The notes beneath the pieces were generated by a model. The model was given only the letters and a program-made list of their open reading frames with translations, had not been told where the DNA came from and did no database searches. Below, piece by piece: positions 23,128 to 32,363 of a stretch of DNA of 43,297 nucleotides (positions are counted from its first letter, which is position 1; every line of letters starts with the position of its first letter). A program made the translations under genes and the position numbers. Source of the DNA: a virus; IMG/VR virus record IMGVR_UViG_3300009079_000036, positions 1 through 43,297 of that record. One strand, 5' to 3'.

Positions 23128-24450
23128 ATGGAAAACAAAAAAAGAGAACGTATCAGCAAAAGAAAAGTTGAAGTTCAAACAGAGGATGTACAACTCTTAA
23201 ACGAAGTACAAGAAGACGATTTCGAACTAACCCTGGAAGGTAACCATGATGAGTATAACTTCATCCTTCCTAATGGTGAATTTGATTGGGACGGTTACGA
23301 AGCGCATCACAACCACAAGCTAAAACCTAATCATAAGGTTAAGACGCTAAACCACAAACACATTGTTTATTCACACGCATCAAATGCACAGGAGATGTAC
23401 AACATGTACAACAATGCTTCATTCCATTTGGATGAAATCTGTGAACTTGTTGAAGGGTCTATTATGACTGGTAAGCTTCATTCTATGTCTACTAGATGGG
23501 CAACGGTTGATGTAAACTATAGAGAAATGTTGTATATCGACTTGTCTCGTGAAGACCGTGATGTTATTGCGGATTACAGACCAGGTGATGAAGTATCTGT
23601 AAAGGTTCTTAGTGATAAGACTCAAGCACGTGAATATGCACTTGCATCAATTACTGAAGGTGCTAAGCAAGTTATATTTGCTGAACTTAGAATGGCAGCT
23701 GACGAAGGTGGTACTGCATTTATGGGTAAGGTTACTTCAATGATTCCAGGCGGTGGTTACATTGTTAAGGTTCAAGGTATTGAATGTTTCATGCCAGGTT
23801 CACTAGCAGGTATCAATAAGCTGGCTGATTTTGAATCAATCGTCGGTACTGAAATGTATGTTGTGCCTGATTCATTCTCTGCTAAGCGTGGTACTATTGT
23901 GGTCTCACACAGAGCTTATCTACAAGCTATGATTCCAAAAATGATTGGTGAGCTTGAAAACAATTTGGACGCAGTACAGAAGGGTTTTGTGACCGGTACG
24001 GCTAAGTTTGGTGTCTTCTGTGAATTCAATAACTGTTTGACAGGTATGATCCACATTAATGACCTAAGTCCAGAATGGTCTGCCAAGCATAAGAATAATT
24101 CAATCGAACCAGGTGATGAAATTGAATTTAAGATTAAGGAGATTGTTAATAACAAGAAGATTATCCTTACTCAAATTGAACAGGTAGAAGTTAAGGAAGA
24201 CAACTCTTGGGAAGAGTTCACAAAAGATTTGCAAATTCCATCTGTAGTTACAGGTAAGATTAGATCTGTAAAAGACTACGGCGTATTTGTTGGTTTACAT
24301 GGAACTATCACTGGTATGGCACACGTATCTAACTTTGAAAAGAATATTTCATTGACTGAAAGATTTACAAAGGGTGACGAGGTTGCTGTCGAAATTACCA
24401 AGATTGACAATGATACGAAGAAGGTTTTCTTAAAGGTGGTTGGGGCTTAA
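23128..24450 (+). CDS. Ribosomal protein S1-like protein with four S1 domains
   Basis: The 440-residue protein carries four S1 (OB-fold) RNA-binding repeats, at about 108-176, 195-262, 284-352 and 371-437. The last two are classical (GFVTGTAKFGVFCEFNNCLTG and GKIRSVKDYGVFVGLHGTITG). The first 105 residues are not S1-like: a basic start (KKRERISKRK), an acidic stretch and a His-rich segment (EAHHNHKLKPNHK). Bacterial bS1 helps the small subunit bind mRNA, above all where Shine-Dalgarno sequences are weak, as in Bacteroidota and this phage. A viral S1-like protein could favour phage mRNA; that is inference. It sits between tail genes after an 87-base gap, so it is probably expressed late. Confidence 0.85.
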   Translation: MENKKRERISKRKVEVQTEDVQLLNEVQEDDFELTLEGNHDEYNFILPNGEFDWDGYEAHHNHKLKPNHKVKTLNHKHIVYSHASNAQEMYNMYNNASFHLDEICELVEGSIMTGKLHSMSTRWATVDVNYREMLYIDLSREDRDVIADYRPGDEVSVKVLSDKTQAREYALASITEGAKQVIFAELRMAADEGGTAFMGKVTSMIPGGGYIVKVQGIECFMPGSLAGINKLADFESIVGTEMYVVPDSFSAKRGTIVVSHRAYLQAMIPKMIGELENNLDAVQKGFVTGTAKFGVFCEFNNCLTGMIHINDLSPEWSAKHKNNSIEPGDEIEFKIKEIVNNKKIILTQIEQVEVKEDNSWEEFTKDLQIPSVVTGKIRSVKDYGVFVGLHGTITGMAHVSNFEKNISLTERFTKGDEVAVEITKIDNDTKKVFLKVVGA

Positions 24451-24471
24451 GCTCCAACTAACCTTTATGTG

Positions 24472-24507
24472 AGGTGGATATATACTTAAACAAGATAGAT
24501 TCCACCT
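24472..24507 (+). promoter_or_regulatory. Start-masking hairpin with a late-type promoter inside
   Basis: AGGTGGA (24472-24478) and TCCACCT (24501-24507) form a perfect 7-bp stem whose right arm touches ATG 24508. GATATATACTTAAACAAG starts at 24477, inside the hairpin. Read-through mRNA could fold; mRNA begun at the inner promoter could not. Confidence 0.65.
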
Positions 24508-25812
24508 ATGTTAAACCAACACAATAAAGATGTTCTTCTAAATTCACAAGTTGGATTTGAATTTGAATTTTATTCAAATACTTCTGTAGAAGAAACTGCA
24601 AAATCGGTAGGCGAACTATTGGGTCGAAAGATCCAAATAGAAAAGAAAGCACACTCGGATTTTCAGCCATCTGATAAGGTATTTAAAATGGAACCCGACA
24701 TGTCGGGCGGGGCCGGGCTAATTGAATTAGTTACTGGCCCTTTGCCATATACGGACGCTAGATTGATTGCTATCAAGATGCTTAAGTGGATTGATACTAA
24801 TGGTTACACAAATGACCGTTGTGGTTTACACTTAAATATTTCATTTCAATCAGGAACTTATGGCAAGTATTTTATAACACATATGAATACTCTTAAATTT
24901 GTACTTGAATTTAAAGAGGATCAAGTCTATAAATACTTCCCACAAAGAGAGAATCTTGTATATGCAAAATCTATTAAATACATCCTACCAAAAAATGGTA
25001 TGTATTTATTCAATGAGAATACTGTAAATAAGACACAGTTTAAATATCCAGACACCAAGTATTATGGTGTAAATTTCTTGAAGCAAGAAAAGGGTTATCT
25101 TGAATTCAGATACTTGGGTGGTACTGATTATCAAAAACGCACGGTTGACATCCTACAATTGATGGACCTATTTATTACACAGCTTCATGATGTATGTTCT
25201 GATTCAAGCTTGTCTGAATTGAATAGACTTGAGTTACGTAAAATTATGCGTAACATGCAACCAATACTTGACTTGTATAGAGACCATAGAAACTTTAAAC
25301 AATTTGATGATATCAGATTTACATTTGACCTTAGTGAAGATGGTGGTAACAGGGGTGAGACCATTGATATGTACTGGGACCAAATCAAGGAGCGTGTTAT
25401 TAAATTGATATCAGAGGGTGGCATGACAAAGGGTCATATTAACTACGACTCAGATAGGTCTAAGATTCAAATCAAGGATGGTGTATTTAAGGGTGCGCAC
25501 GGTCTTGAGTTTTATGAATTTGTAGATTGTGAAATTGCAGGTGAGGTAAAATATAGTGACTTTTATAAATGTAAATTAGATGGTTGTGATATTGAGACTT
25601 GTAATTTATATCAGTCAACTGTTATTAAAAATTCAAAACTAAAGTCTTCATATGTTCACCAAACATCTTCTGCTGAAAACTGCTATGTATTTGGCACAGA
25701 CGGTGTATTTAAAGGTTCAATGAAGGACGGCATTTTTAGGGAGGGTAAGTACTCCGCAAAAACAGCAAAATTTGATGGCACTGAAATTGTGCAATCAAAA
25801 AAAATAGATTAA
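24508..25812 (+). CDS. Amidoligase-like enzyme with pentapeptide-like C-terminal repeats
   Basis: The 434-residue protein resembles the amidoligase family (glutamine-synthetase-like COOH-NH2 ligases): VGFEFEFYS at 15-23, MEPDMSGGAGLIELVTGPLP at 61-80 and DRCGLHLNISF at 103-113 provide the Glu/Asp/His metal- and ATP-binding pattern. A helical region follows, and from about 310 to 434 short repeats (YSDFYKCKLDGCDIETCNLY, then KNSKLKSSYV) look like a pentapeptide-type β-helix. Such ligases join amino groups to carboxylates, in peptide tags or cell-wall-type amides. Placement between tail genes suggests it modifies a virion protein or host surface component; the substrate is unknown. Confidence 0.7.
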   Translation: MLNQHNKDVLLNSQVGFEFEFYSNTSVEETAKSVGELLGRKIQIEKKAHSDFQPSDKVFKMEPDMSGGAGLIELVTGPLPYTDARLIAIKMLKWIDTNGYTNDRCGLHLNISFQSGTYGKYFITHMNTLKFVLEFKEDQVYKYFPQRENLVYAKSIKYILPKNGMYLFNENTVNKTQFKYPDTKYYGVNFLKQEKGYLEFRYLGGTDYQKRTVDILQLMDLFITQLHDVCSDSSLSELNRLELRKIMRNMQPILDLYRDHRNFKQFDDIRFTFDLSEDGGNRGETIDMYWDQIKERVIKLISEGGMTKGHINYDSDRSKIQIKDGVFKGAHGLEFYEFVDCEIAGEVKYSDFYKCKLDGCDIETCNLYQSTVIKNSKLKSSYVHQTSSAENCYVFGTDGVFKGSMKDGIFREGKYSAKTAKFDGTEIVQSKKID

Positions 25813-25819
25813 TAAAAAA

Positions 25820-26653
25820 ATGGGCGATATTTTTGTAGGAGATCTAAATGACTTAACAACTCCACCATCGTATGATCCAAATTGTTTAAATGACTTTTTA
25901 AACGAGATTGGTTCATATGTAACTGGTGCTTGTATGATTCCAATGAATCTACCACAGTCAGAGATCTACAATATTATTAAAAGAGCTAAACAATGGTTCT
26001 ATAAGAACTATGAATACTCTATGGTTGAAAACTTCTTATACATCCCAAAGGAAGTATTTGAAACTGATCACTTTAAAAGAAGAAGAGCACTAACAATGCC
26101 TGGACCATCTAGCATTACAGGCGGTGGTGAAGTTTATTCTGTATACGGTGTTTTTGAAACTGGTAGCGGTAGCTTTGGTACTTCAATTGCGTTTCAAACT
26201 GGTGACTTTGATATTGAGCGTATGATTTACGGTTCTTTTTCAAATGAAGGTGCTGGTATGGTTAATGCCATGGAAAACTTACAGTACTATGTAATCAACC
26301 AATCTGGTATGGAAATGTCTAGACAGATTCTTGAGAATCCGCTTTCATTCCACTACTCACAACAAACACATGAGCTAAAGTTCACAGGACAGACACCGAA
26401 GAAAGGCGTATTCCTAGAAGTTTATGAAACTATTCCGGACTGTGCATTGTTTGCAGATGAAATCTTTTTTAGATATGTTGTTGCTAAGGTTATGGTTGCG
26501 TTTGGTCAAAAGCTTGCAATCTTTAGTTACAACCTACCGGGTGGTATTACTATCAATGCCGATATTATCCAGGGTATGGGTCAAGACGAGCTTGATAAGA
26601 TTATTGAAGAGATTAAATCGGACGAAGGCACTGATTGGATGATGCACTCATAA
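25820..26653 (+). CDS. Virion structural protein (neck or tail)
   Basis: The 277-residue protein is soluble, aromatic-rich and mixed α/β, with an N-terminal helix (IYNIIKRAKQWFYKNYEYSM), a Gly/Pro/Ser loop (MPGPSSITGGGE, about 92-103) and a C-terminal helix-strand region (FFRYVVAKVMVAFGQKLAIF). It lies 7 bases after the amidoligase and 20 bases before gp25. The pattern recalls neck or tail-connector proteins of large myophages, but I cannot assign a family with confidence. Confidence 0.55.
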   Translation: MGDIFVGDLNDLTTPPSYDPNCLNDFLNEIGSYVTGACMIPMNLPQSEIYNIIKRAKQWFYKNYEYSMVENFLYIPKEVFETDHFKRRRALTMPGPSSITGGGEVYSVYGVFETGSGSFGTSIAFQTGDFDIERMIYGSFSNEGAGMVNAMENLQYYVINQSGMEMSRQILENPLSFHYSQQTHELKFTGQTPKKGVFLEVYETIPDCALFADEIFFRYVVAKVMVAFGQKLAIFSYNLPGGITINADIIQGMGQDELDKIIEEIKSDEGTDWMMHS

Positions 26654-26673
26654 GATGAATATATAATATTACT

Positions 26674-27030
26674 ATGGACTTCTATGTTAAAACAATTGGT
26701 GATCCTAATTATGATCCGTATAAAGTACATTCTGAGAGTGAGGTAGCCCAACTCATTGGACAGATTGAGACGACTTTGTTTACAAATAGAGGTGAAGTAC
26801 TTGGCGAACCTGATTTTGGTTGCAACCTGGAAGACCTAGTTTATTCATTAGGTTATAATGAGGTTCAAATTCAGGGTATTGTCAATGAACAATTTAAACG
26901 TTTTGTACCATTGGCTGCAAAATTTAATGTTGAGGTTCTTGTTTCTTTCTATAGAGGTGAGGTCAGAGACATTGCGCAAATAGACGTTACAATTGATAGC
27001 AAATATCAAGTTGGTGTCTACATAAATTAA
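26674..27030 (+). CDS. gp25-like baseplate wedge protein
   Basis: The 118-residue protein has the gp25/gpW signature: TLFTNRGEVLGEPDFGCNLE at about 34-53, the conserved stretch that anchors the wedge and helps start sheath assembly, followed by a helix (VQIQGIVNEQFKRFVPLAAK) and β-strands. Length fits the family. Its place just before the gp6-like gene is the usual myophage order. Confidence 0.9.
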   Translation: MDFYVKTIGDPNYDPYKVHSESEVAQLIGQIETTLFTNRGEVLGEPDFGCNLEDLVYSLGYNEVQIQGIVNEQFKRFVPLAAKFNVEVLVSFYRGEVRDIAQIDVTIDSKYQVGVYIN

Positions 27031-27042
27031 TGAACTAAATAA

Positions 27043-28872
27043 ATGGCTGAATTTAAATTTTTACAAGCTGCTAGAATCAAGGCATCTGAAATTAAAGAGG
27101 ACGCAAGACAGTACGTAAGTAGGGTCTATGGTAGAGCTGGTAATTTATTTACGGCAGCTTCGCCATTTGCGCAAATTATCCAGGTAATGTCTGAATTAAC
27201 TGAGATGATCTTTTATTACATTGAAGATTCAACAGTTGAACAGAATATTATGACTGCTCAACAACCAGAATCAGTTTATGGTCTGGCAAGATTAACTGGA
27301 CACGATCCATCAAGAGGTTTTTCATCTATTGGTGAAATACAGATTAGATGGAAACCAGGTACACAAAATGATATTGCAGGAAGTGCTTTATACATTCCAG
27401 CCAATAGCCAAATCCGTTCAGATCTAAACGGTCATGTTTATTTAATGCGTACTTCTTCTGATATTATTTCATTGAGCAAATCAGAATTTAATTATATTAA
27501 AATACCTATTATTCAGGGTCAAATTGAAAACCAAACAGTCACGGGTACTGGTGAAGCTTTTCAAACTTTCAATATCCAGACTGGTGGACCTACAGCACAC
27601 GACCAGGTAAAGGTTGCAGTTAACGGTGAATCGTGGACAATTTACAATTCATTATATGACATGAATGCATCCACTCGCGGCGTTATTGTAAAGACTGGTA
27701 TCTTGGGTGGTATTGACCTGTTCTTTGGTAATGGTAACTTTGGTATGATTCCAAATAACGGTGCTCTTATTACTGTTGAATATATTAAGACAAAGGGTGC
27801 CGCGGGTAATCTTGGTGAATCGAAAGATGTGACCTTTAAGTTTGTTGACACTGGCTACGATGGTGTTAAGAACGAATATGACTTAAATGAACTACTTGAA
27901 ATGCAGGTGACTTCATCACCTAAAATGGGTGCGGACGCTGAATCAATTGAATTTACAAAGCTAATTGCGCCAATGCAATCAAAGTCATTTGTACTGGCTA
28001 CACCGGATAACTACGAACACTTCTTGGCTAGATACAATATGTTCTCTTATATAGATGCATACAACTTGACAGATGATCAATACTTAGATGATGACAATGT
28101 TATCTACCTATTCCTTCTACCTGAGGTTGCATCTAAGACAACATCTTCACAGGATTACTTCTCATTGCCTGTTGAAGAATTCTTCTTTATGCCTTCTGAG
28201 CTTGATGCGATCCGTACGGCTATCGAAACATCTGGCCAGCAAATGGTGACTACAGAAATTAAGTTTGTTGAACCAAAGCAAAAGCTATATGCAATGAACG
28301 TTTCTGTAAGACACTTTGAGGGTTTTGATGAAATTCAACTTATGAATAATATTAGAGCAAAAGTATCTGAGTATCTTCTTAAGATTACAAGAAGAGATAG
28401 ACTTCCTAAATCGGATATTGTAGCTCTTATTGAAAATATTGATGGTATCGATTCTGTTAACGTACAGTTCCTTTCAAAGTCTCAAGAGGATGCTCTTAGG
28501 ACTGGTTCATATACAGTGACTCAGACTACCATCACACCTCAAGCTCCGGTTCTTGAAGATGTTGGTAACGGTAAGAACCGTATCCTATTCTTCAAAAAGA
28601 CTGTGACGTCTAACACGGTTACATTTAATCCATCAAATGGTATTCCAGCTGATGTCAGGGAGTACGTTACGGGTCTTGATGAATTCGGTGACATTATTCT
28701 TGATAAAGAAGAAGTTGCTATGTTCAGAGGTGGATGGCAAGATAGATCTGGTGGTATTGTTGTTGACCAGCCAAAGGTTGGACAAATGGCATCACTGTCT
28801 GTTAGCTTCTCGAAGCCGGTTCCAAGAACTGTATATACAAAAATTCAATCTGCAAATAGAAAATCATTGTAA
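27043..28872 (+). CDS. gp6/gpJ-like baseplate wedge protein
   Basis: The 609-residue protein fits the gp6/gpJ baseplate family: an N-terminal helical domain (AASPFAQIIQVMSELTEMIF at about 38-57; ARLTGHDPSRGFSSIGEIQI at about 82-101), a central β-domain with DLFFGNGNFGMIPNNGALIT (about 226-245) and a C-terminal domain near 400-480 (MNVSVRHFEGFDEI, then ISEYLL-like helix and RDRLPKSDIVALIENIDGID). In T4, gp6 dimers link the wedges and control sheath contraction. Gene order after gp25 supports the call. Stop/start overlap TAATG with the next gene. Confidence 0.85.
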   Translation: MAEFKFLQAARIKASEIKEDARQYVSRVYGRAGNLFTAASPFAQIIQVMSELTEMIFYYIEDSTVEQNIMTAQQPESVYGLARLTGHDPSRGFSSIGEIQIRWKPGTQNDIAGSALYIPANSQIRSDLNGHVYLMRTSSDIISLSKSEFNYIKIPIIQGQIENQTVTGTGEAFQTFNIQTGGPTAHDQVKVAVNGESWTIYNSLYDMNASTRGVIVKTGILGGIDLFFGNGNFGMIPNNGALITVEYIKTKGAAGNLGESKDVTFKFVDTGYDGVKNEYDLNELLEMQVTSSPKMGADAESIEFTKLIAPMQSKSFVLATPDNYEHFLARYNMFSYIDAYNLTDDQYLDDDNVIYLFLLPEVASKTTSSQDYFSLPVEEFFFMPSELDAIRTAIETSGQQMVTTEIKFVEPKQKLYAMNVSVRHFEGFDEIQLMNNIRAKVSEYLLKITRRDRLPKSDIVALIENIDGIDSVNVQFLSKSQEDALRTGSYTVTQTTITPQAPVLEDVGNGKNRILFFKKTVTSNTVTFNPSNGIPADVREYVTGLDEFGDIILDKEEVAMFRGGWQDRSGGIVVDQPKVGQMASLSVSFSKPVPRTVYTKIQSANRKSL

Positions 28873-29141
28873 TGAATTTATACGAAGGTCTTTATAGATA
28901 TAAGATTATTAAGAAGTACAGTCTGACTAAGACTATGAATGATCAGCGCAAAAATCAAGGTCGCGATTATTCAAAGAGTATTCTTAGAAATGCGCTATCA
29001 AAGCACATTCAAAGAAATGACACTCTTACCGACTTTATTTCTTTTATTCAAGACCTGTTTGTAGAAAATATTAAAACTGTTTCAAGACTAAAAGTGTTCA
29101 AAGCTTTTAGCGTAAATAAGGACGAGTGGAGGGTTAAGTAA
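28872..29141 (+). CDS. Small basic protein between baseplate genes
   Basis: An 89-residue basic, helical protein (MNLYEGLYRYKIIKKYSLTK) joined by TAATG overlaps to the gp6-like gene before and the large wedge gene after. No family recognised. Tight coupling suggests a small baseplate part or assembly helper. Its last codons hold GGAGGG, 7 bases before the next ATG, the best Shine-Dalgarno-like string noticed in the window. Confidence 0.6.
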   Translation: MNLYEGLYRYKIIKKYSLTKTMNDQRKNQGRDYSKSILRNALSKHIQRNDTLTDFISFIQDLFVENIKTVSRLKVFKAFSVNKDEWRVK

Positions 29142-31795
29142 TGCGTTATTCAGGTATTAGATTATTTAATGGTAATGCATCGGAGATTGAATTGGTTTAT
29201 GATTCTAATGACGGTGTATTTAAGGGTAGCTTGCACTTAAAGGAGGTATCGACTGGTCTTTATGAAACTGCAACTATTTTCATGCTTGAAGAAGCATACA
29301 ATCAATATGGCGCGCCAATTATTGTCAAGCCAATTGGTAGTAATGTAGGTTCTCAGTTTAAGGCAGAATTTATAAATGCCAAGAATACATCTAGAGACAT
29401 TAATCTTATTACAACAAACCTAGTTGATGATGAGTTTATTGTGTCTAATGTTGATTCATTATTATTTGAACCACAACCTAGTACACTACCAACAAGTACA
29501 ACAGACGGCATCCATACACTTGGTGATTCATATTCAAAAGAAGCTATTCAGTTTACATTGGCCATCAACTCACAGGATGAAGCTGGTCACTATAGATACC
29601 TACGTATTTATGATACGGTTGATAACTATCTTATTGCAGAGATTTATGTATATGGTGAAACAGTAGGTGAAGACGAAAGACTTGAAATACTTTTATCAAA
29701 TTTCGGCGCAACACTTACTGCAAAGGACCAATTCCTTTTTAAGGACCATGATATTAATGAGGTTGGTACCGACTGGATGCTAATCAATAGAAAACGTAAG
29801 GAGCTTTTATTAGAATTATCAAACATTAAACCGTTTGTCGGTACATACAAAGCCCTTATTAATGCTATTAAATTCTTTGGCTATAATAATCTTACGCTTA
29901 AAGAATACTGGTTAATGATTGATGACCGCTCGCCAATGTTTGGTAAGATGAAAGCGGTTGAAGTGCCATCGGCAACAAATGGTTTTGTTTCTAAACTAAA
30001 GCAGGTTGCGCTACCATCTTCTTCATACAAAAAGACTTCAAGGTTTGGTTTATTCTATAAGCTTAATACACCTACGGGTTCATTTGATGAATGGGATATG
30101 CCAACAGTTGAAGAGGCATTTGACTTTACACCAGACGAAGTTATTGTAAAGCTATATGGTCTGAAGAATAAGCTTCAGCGTGAATACTTACCACTTCAAG
30201 CTAAGATTATCGATATTATCGGTGAAGGCGACTTCTACAATCTGTATAATACAAATGTATGGAATAACCAGAATGAAATCACATCTATCAATGCGGGTGT
30301 TGAACCTTCTATCAAGATCCATCAAGACATTATTTTTATTGAAGATTTAGAAAAAGTTTCAACAATCCTTGAAGGTAAATCACAAGACTTCTCAAAGGTG
30401 GATGGTACAGATATGGCGACACTATATACTGATGTTGAAGCTTTCTATACTGATTACTATAATTTAGATAGAAGTACTTTCAAGGATAGTGGTATTGACC
30501 TCAAGATTGGTGCACCACTTATGCTTGAGTGCACTTCATTTGCCAATACATGGAATGATGCTGAATTCACATGGGACGATGCTGAATCATTTATTACATG
30601 GGACAACTGGTGGAAGAGAAACGTATATGAATTACGTTGGACTATTACTGGTCCAAAGAACTGGTCTGTTCAAATTGTCGGTTCAATTGATGATTACCTA
30701 AAAGTTGCCCTAGCACTTCCATATACTGGTAAGTATTCTATCAAGTTTGAACAGGTTGATTTGTTTAACAATGTAACTGTTCTTAGATACCCAGACGCGG
30801 TTGAGGTTAAAATGAAATCTATTGAAATTTACGGTATCACTAAGTGGAAAGATGTTGACAATGTTCTTTGGGGTAATTCAACATATAAATGGGAAGATGC
30901 CGGTGGTGATTGGGTTTTCCCACAGCAGAATACAGAAGATGTTGATGCTGAAATTGGTACACTGTACTTAACTCTTGACAGAGCAAACTATTTACATGAT
31001 GAATCACAGGGTGTTAACTTTTCAATGGTTCGTAGATATAAAGACACTGCACAACCTGGAGGTTATGGTGAAACTACTGGACCATACTTTTGGAAAAACC
31101 TTTCAAAGCATACATGGAATGACGGTAAGCACACTTGGTGGGATGCGACTTATGTTGGTATGGACCAAACATCTTCGTTCAAAATCATAAGCGGTGATAT
31201 CGGTTCTGAACTTAAGGTTAACTATTTTAATGTAGCTAATAATACGACTTACAGTGGCATTATTACACTACTCGATGATCTAACCGACCCACTAGATACA
31301 GCTGCATTTCAAAATACTGCAGATCTATTAAATGCTTCAACGGATTACGTGTTATCTAAGTTTAACTATAATCCAATTTTCAAAGCGGGTTCACCTACAA
31401 TTTGTGAAGGCATTCTTGTGGTTGGTAAACAGTATTCGCATGTTTATGATTATAGCTCGCTTGAAGTATTGGTTGGTTCAATTCAAATTGAAGACCAGGT
31501 TCACTATAAATCATACAATCCAACGTACAATGACATCAAAATTATTGATGATCATACAGACTTAGAACTTCTATCACACGTTACTTTCTCGGTTGATAAA
31601 TCTAAAATACCGGGTAAGGTCGCTTATTCATGGACTATTCAGAATAACAGTCAAAACGTTGAAGATATATACTACAATAATAAGTGGTTAACATATCTCT
31701 TTGAGCATAAGGGTGATTACACAATTAAGCTCAAAGTTACTGATGTTAATGGTAACACTAATGAAATAAGCAAAAACGCACTAACAATTAAATAA
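29141..31795 (+). CDS. Large baseplate wedge protein, gpI/gp7-like, with PKD-like end
   Basis: The 884-residue protein contains near 225-250 LLLELSNIKPFVGTYKALIN and FFGYNNLTLKEYW, the helical pattern of P2 gpI-like tail proteins that join gp6/gpJ. T4 gp7 holds the same place. Three Trp-rich units follow at about residues 471, 577 and 659 (TWNDAEFTWDDA, LWGNSTYKWEDA, TWNDGKHTWWDA). The C-terminus (about 815-884; VAYSWTIQNNSQ, then GDYTIKLKVTDVNGN) resembles a PKD/Ig-like domain, a common surface-exposed binding module. Function as a wedge part with outward domains is inferred. Confidence 0.75.
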   Translation: MRYSGIRLFNGNASEIELVYDSNDGVFKGSLHLKEVSTGLYETATIFMLEEAYNQYGAPIIVKPIGSNVGSQFKAEFINAKNTSRDINLITTNLVDDEFIVSNVDSLLFEPQPSTLPTSTTDGIHTLGDSYSKEAIQFTLAINSQDEAGHYRYLRIYDTVDNYLIAEIYVYGETVGEDERLEILLSNFGATLTAKDQFLFKDHDINEVGTDWMLINRKRKELLLELSNIKPFVGTYKALINAIKFFGYNNLTLKEYWLMIDDRSPMFGKMKAVEVPSATNGFVSKLKQVALPSSSYKKTSRFGLFYKLNTPTGSFDEWDMPTVEEAFDFTPDEVIVKLYGLKNKLQREYLPLQAKIIDIIGEGDFYNLYNTNVWNNQNEITSINAGVEPSIKIHQDIIFIEDLEKVSTILEGKSQDFSKVDGTDMATLYTDVEAFYTDYYNLDRSTFKDSGIDLKIGAPLMLECTSFANTWNDAEFTWDDAESFITWDNWWKRNVYELRWTITGPKNWSVQIVGSIDDYLKVALALPYTGKYSIKFEQVDLFNNVTVLRYPDAVEVKMKSIEIYGITKWKDVDNVLWGNSTYKWEDAGGDWVFPQQNTEDVDAEIGTLYLTLDRANYLHDESQGVNFSMVRRYKDTAQPGGYGETTGPYFWKNLSKHTWNDGKHTWWDATYVGMDQTSSFKIISGDIGSELKVNYFNVANNTTYSGIITLLDDLTDPLDTAAFQNTADLLNASTDYVLSKFNYNPIFKAGSPTICEGILVVGKQYSHVYDYSSLEVLVGSIQIEDQVHYKSYNPTYNDIKIIDDHTDLELLSHVTFSVDKSKIPGKVAYSWTIQNNSQNVEDIYYNNKWLTYLFEHKGDYTIKLKVTDVNGNTNEISKNALTIK

Positions 31796-31806
31796 AAAAA
31801 CGTAAA

Positions 31807-32358
31807 ATGGCAATCATTTCACTAATTCAGGGTACAGATAGCTTATCAAGTTCTAGAGTAACTTTAAATGATAATTTCACTGCTATTAATGACGAGCTTA
31901 CATCGGTAACGTCACTTCTAGACCCAACAACAACAAACCTAACTGGCGTAAATAATATTGAAGCTACTGCGATTTCTGTTGCTGGCGGTGATATTGCACT
32001 TGGTGCTTCTGCAGTAACTATTGATGTTGCTACTGAGGTTTCTAAACTGCTTACTGCAAGTGCTGGTGTTGTATATGGTTCTGTTGCAGTTTCAACAAGC
32101 ATGCCAGGTGCTTTGGGTTATACAAGTTCAACATATGTTGTTGATGGTAACTCAGCGCCTTCTGTAAGCTTGGCACAAGCTGAAGATGGTCAAGAAATTA
32201 CAATCATTGCAACTAATGCAATGGTTACTGTAGACGCTTCGCTTGTTGCTGGTGTTTCTACAATTGAACTTGACCCAGCTGGTACAATTACTCTAAGATA
32301 TGTTGGTTCAGATTGGTATGTAATCGCTGCATCACCAATTAATATTAACATCGCTTAA
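31807..32358 (+). CDS. Short fibre or decoration protein
   Basis: A 183-residue β-rich protein, Thr/Ser/Ala/Val-rich with few charges. The N-terminal SLIQGTDSLSSSRVTLNDNF, then TAINDELTSV, resembles fibre N-termini that attach to the baseplate; the C-terminal half (ITIIATNAMVTVDASL, then GTITLRYVGSDWYVIAAS) looks like a compact β-domain. A trimeric short fibre or decoration protein is the likeliest role. Confidence 0.6.
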   Translation: MAIISLIQGTDSLSSSRVTLNDNFTAINDELTSVTSLLDPTTTNLTGVNNIEATAISVAGGDIALGASAVTIDVATEVSKLLTASAGVVYGSVAVSTSMPGALGYTSSTYVVDGNSAPSVSLAQAEDGQEITIIATNAMVTVDASLVAGVSTIELDPAGTITLRYVGSDWYVIAASPININIA

Positions 32359-32363
32359 TAAAA

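Noticed and set aside
26654-26673. GAATATATAATATT before the gp25-like gene as a late promoter
   Set aside because: Differs from GATATATA at the key start and sits in a 20-base gap; too weak.
29128-29133. GGAGGG seven bases before ATG 29141 as a Shine-Dalgarno site
   Set aside because: It lies in codons of the preceding gene (Trp-Arg-Val) and is nearly unique here; the host type rarely uses such sites. Chance is likelier, though it is noted under the gene.
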